From the NCBI GenBank assembly GCA_913064755.1, contig CAJYBQ010000114.1:1-8526 (forward strand): 8,526 nt of DNA, in the 5' to 3' direction. This document shows positions 6,798 through 8,526 of this stretch, in pieces (the stretch's first letter is position 1; each line of letters begins with the position of its first letter). Position numbers and translations under genes: made by a program. This stretch comes from an uncultured Alphaproteobacteria bacterium (GTDB lineage: Bacteria; Pseudomonadota; Alphaproteobacteria; Minwuiales; Minwuiaceae). Below the pieces are notes generated by a model, which saw only the letters and a program-made list of their open reading frames with translations, made no database searches and had not been told where the DNA came from.

Positions 6798-6803
6798 TCC
6801 TCC
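6798..6803 (-). promoter_or_regulatory. Ribosome binding site deciding the phaC start
   Basis: GGAGGA on the minus strand, 7 nt before ATG 6790. It overlaps the last base of an in-frame GTG (6805-6803) that would add five residues, so the ATG is preferred. Confidence 0.8.
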
Positions 6804-6872
6804 ACCAGGCATTGTCGGCATCGCGGCCACTTGCTTCGTAGCTCGGTCCGTTAACCAGCATCTTCAACCTAC

Positions 6873-6891
6873 ACCTACCGCAACGTAAGGT
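6873..6891. promoter_or_regulatory. Imperfect 19-bp dyad upstream of phaC
   Basis: ACCTACCG-CAA-CGTAAGGT: the 8-bp arms match as an inverted repeat at 6 of 8 positions, around a 3-bp centre. It lies 82 bp upstream of the phaC start in the divergent region. A 19-bp dyad with ACCT/AGGT ends resembles operators of MerR-family regulators, which usually sit between -35 and -10 boxes; I could not find convincing boxes flanking it. No regulator gene is adjacent. Confidence 0.35.
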
Positions 6892-6907
6892 CTTGGTCGA
6901 GCCGCTT

Positions 6908-6922
6908 TTGTGCAGTGCACAA
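6908..6922. promoter_or_regulatory. 15-bp inverted repeat between phaC and the lipoprotein gene, candidate operator
   Basis: TTGTGCA-G-TGCACAA is a perfect 7-bp inverted repeat around one central base, flanked by T-rich sequence, 117 bp upstream of phaC and 140 bp upstream of the lipoprotein ATG. TGC/GCA dyads are known targets of PhaR-type regulators of PHA genes in other alphaproteobacteria, so a PHA-linked repressor is a reasonable guess. The sequence shows only the symmetry and its location. Confidence 0.5.
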
Positions 6923-6981
6923 TTTTGCCGCACCGCAACATATCTGCATCCCGGGAACCTGCACCTGTTGCGCGAACGCGG

Positions 6982-7010
6982 CAGACAAGGCTTGCATCTG
7001 CGGCTAAATT
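6982..7010 (+). promoter_or_regulatory. Candidate sigma-70 promoter of the OmpA-like lipoprotein gene
   Basis: CAGACA (6982-6987, 4/6 to TTGACA), a 17-nt spacer and TAAATT (7005-7010, 4/6 to TATAAT). Transcription would start near 7017, leaving a leader of about 45 nt before ATG 7063. Confidence 0.4.
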
Positions 7011-7052
7011 AGCGAATCACCTCACTCTGGTCACCCAAAGGCAATCAGTGTC

Positions 7053-7056
7053 GGAG
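7053..7056 (+). promoter_or_regulatory. Ribosome binding site deciding the lipoprotein start
   Basis: GGAG 6 nt before ATG 7063. The frame is open back to 6910, but the 51 extra residues would bury the signal peptide and would cross the operator and promoter candidates. Confidence 0.65.
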
Positions 7057-7062
7057 CCGAAC

Positions 7063-8514
7063 ATGATGGACAAATCCTTGATGCGCACCGGGCGCGACCT
7101 CGCGGGTCGCCGGATCAGGGTCGCCGCATTGCTGATGGCCCCGGTCCTGTTCGGCGGCTGCTCCCTGCCCGACTGGGCCGACCCGTTCGGCAGTGATTAC
7201 GGACCCGTCCCCCAGCCCGTGACGCGCGCAGGTGCGGCACCTGCCATTCCCCCGGCACCGGAGACCGGACTGGCCGCGGACACGAAGAACGTGCGCCACA
7301 GCGCCAGCCGTGAAGTCGCCGCCGTCACCCGCGACAGCACGGCGGAAGCCGAGGAGGTGCGCCGTACCGCGGCGGCCCGTCCCGAAATCACGAGGCCCGA
7401 CGTTCAGGTCACCCGCATCGAGACCCCGGTTGCCGAAGCCCCGCGCGTGCGGGCACCGGAGATCCAGGCCCCGCGCGTCGAGGCGGCGCAGCCCGCCGCG
7501 CCGCGAGTCACGACACCCGTTGCCCCCGCAGCCACGCGGGTAGCCATCGCGCCGGCACCGGACCCGAACGTGACCAGCGCACCGGCAAGCGACGCGGTGG
7601 CGAGTTCCCCGACCCCGATGATTGCCGCGATGACCCGCGGGCAGCAGCCGCCCTCGTTCAGCCGCGACGGCTCCGTCGTCGCCCGCCGCACCAGCGTGCA
7701 GCCCTCGTCGAACATCAGCCTGCGCGACCCGGTCACGCCGACGGTGGCACCGGAAGCGACCACATCGACAGCCGTTGCAGCACGGACCGACGAACGGCCC
7801 GGCACCACCAGCACGACAGCGCTGGCAACGCAGGCCCCGATACCGGCCACCGCGCCGACGGCCCCCGCCTATGTCACGCCGCCGGCACCGATACCGGAAA
7901 CGACGCTGGACCGGACCTATCGTGACCAGCTGCGCGCCGCCGGCATCGAGCCGGTTGCCCAGACAGACACGACCGCTGCCCCCGGTGCCGTGGCACCGGG
8001 CCAGTTCCCCAACAGTGTCTCGCCGGTCATCCAGCAGACCTACCTGCAGTCGCTCAATGCCCCGCAGACCTATCAGCAAGCCATCGGCGCCGCCCCGCGC
8101 AGCGCGGGATCGACGGTTGTCGTCAACGGCGGTGGCTACGGCAGCGGCGGCTTCGGCGGCGCAGGCGGTCCGATCGTGATCTCCGGCCAGGGCGTCCAGC
8201 AGCCCGTTGCTGCCCCTGCGCTGGCTACCGGCACCGGCTTCAATGCGGGGAACGGTGCCGCGGCGGTCATACCCTTTGGCCACAATTCCGCTCGCCTGAG
8301 CGCACGCGACGACGCCGTGATCCGCCAGATCGCGACGGCCGCGATCAACCGCAACGCAAGGGTTCGCGTTGTCGGCCACGCGTCCAGCCGGACCGGTGAA
8401 CAGCCCGTGTCCCAGCACCTGCTCGCCAACCTGCGCATTTCGGACGACCGCGCCAACGCGGGGGCTGATCGCATGCCTGCTTTCGGCGGGCCCTACGACC
8501 GGACCCTCGCTTAG
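7063..8514 (+). CDS. OmpA-like lipoprotein with Pro/Ala-rich spacer; OmpA domain cut short by TAG
   Basis: The 483-residue reading starts with a lipoprotein signal: basic n-region (R9-R19), hydrophobic VAALLMAPVLFG (20-31) and a lipobox ending at C33 (FGGC), so it is probably anchored in the outer membrane. Residues 45 to about 350 are a low-complexity Ala/Pro/Thr/Val spacer, with APRV at 126, 136 and 146 (10-residue period). A Gly-rich patch lies near 356-368. From about 400 an OmpA-like peptidoglycan-binding domain begins: AAVIPFGHNSARLS, VRVVGHASSRT (434-444), then LRISDDRANA (457-466) with the conserved R463. The domain stops at TAG 8512, about 30 residues early, without the final strand and the usual NRRVEI motif. 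The next codons TCC GGC GGC GAA would continue the family pattern, suggesting a nonsense change or sequence error. Likely role: tethering the outer membrane to peptidoglycan. ATG 7063 is supported by GGAG at 7053-7056; ATG 7066 and 7081 are alternatives. Confidence 0.8.
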   Translation: MMDKSLMRTGRDLAGRRIRVAALLMAPVLFGGCSLPDWADPFGSDYGPVPQPVTRAGAAPAIPPAPETGLAADTKNVRHSASREVAAVTRDSTAEAEEVRRTAAARPEITRPDVQVTRIETPVAEAPRVRAPEIQAPRVEAAQPAAPRVTTPVAPAATRVAIAPAPDPNVTSAPASDAVASSPTPMIAAMTRGQQPPSFSRDGSVVARRTSVQPSSNISLRDPVTPTVAPEATTSTAVAARTDERPGTTSTTALATQAPIPATAPTAPAYVTPPAPIPETTLDRTYRDQLRAAGIEPVAQTDTTAAPGAVAPGQFPNSVSPVIQQTYLQSLNAPQTYQQAIGAAPRSAGSTVVVNGGGYGSGGFGGAGGPIVISGQGVQQPVAAPALATGTGFNAGNGAAAVIPFGHNSARLSARDDAVIRQIATAAINRNARVRVVGHASSRTGEQPVSQHLLANLRISDDRANAGADRMPAFGGPYDRTLA

Positions 8515-8526
8515 TCCGGCGGCGAA

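Noticed and set aside
4910..6841. A 643-codon plus-strand open frame opposite phaC
   Set aside because: It mirrors phaC on the other strand. High-GC codon bias leaves the antisense frame free of stops; its translation is rich in His, Arg, Val and Leu with no recognisable domain, whereas phaC has its full catalytic set.
7045..8418. A 457-codon minus-strand open frame opposite the lipoprotein gene
   Set aside because: Very Arg/Gly/Cys-rich product typical of an antisense frame; the plus-strand reading has a lipoprotein signal and an OmpA-like domain.
8450..8514. A frameshift instead of a nonsense codon at the lipoprotein end
   Set aside because: Shifting by one base gives an unrelated Leu/Ser/Pro stretch and by two gives an immediate stop, while the original frame keeps the family pattern up to the TAG.

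Overview
The window reads as an ordinary high-GC chromosomal segment of an alphaproteobacterium, most likely Rhodospirillales-like. The grounds are the proteins themselves: a class I polyhydroxyalkanoate (PHA) synthase, an alphaproteobacterial-style L9 with an acidic C-terminal tail, an S6 with an Arg/Gly/Asp-rich tail, and an OmpA-like lipoprotein of a type I associate with that group. I see no insertion sequences, CRISPR arrays, tRNA or rRNA genes, or prophage genes.

Layout, left to right. Positions 2-241 (+) hold the C-terminal end of a Fis-type, probably sigma-54-dependent, regulator. Convergent to it, on the minus strand, is cfa (334-1614, cyclopropane fatty acid synthase). Reading leftward along the minus strand from the right, the order is phaC (4988-6790), rpsF (4342-4797), rpsR (4067-4342), rplI (3397-4035), a strong intrinsic terminator (3323-3363), a small STAS-like protein with a TTG start (2673-3116), a PhzF-family protein (1764-2606) and cfa. 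Divergent from phaC across a 272-bp regulatory region (6791-7062) is a Pro/Ala-rich OmpA-like lipoprotein (7063-8514, +).

Transcription units inferred from spacing and hairpins are: phaC alone, ended by a hairpin at 4927-4959; rpsF-rpsR-rplI, with a leader hairpin that may be the S6:S18 autoregulatory element and with translational coupling (TGATG) between rpsF and rpsR; the STAS-like gene with phzF; and cfa, possibly with its own promoter. PHA synthesis and cyclopropanation are both typical of slow growth or stationary phase, but nothing in the sequence shows that they are co-regulated.

No undescribed system is evident. The observations most worth a second look are an in-frame TAG that cuts off the end of the OmpA-like domain 12 bases before the window ends, two dyad symmetries between phaC and the lipoprotein gene, the candidate S6:S18 leader hairpin, and the oppositely charged tails on S6 and L9. 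Several start codons are set here by ribosome binding sites rather than by the longest open frame: phzF at 2606, rplI at 4035, phaC at 6790 and the lipoprotein at 7063.
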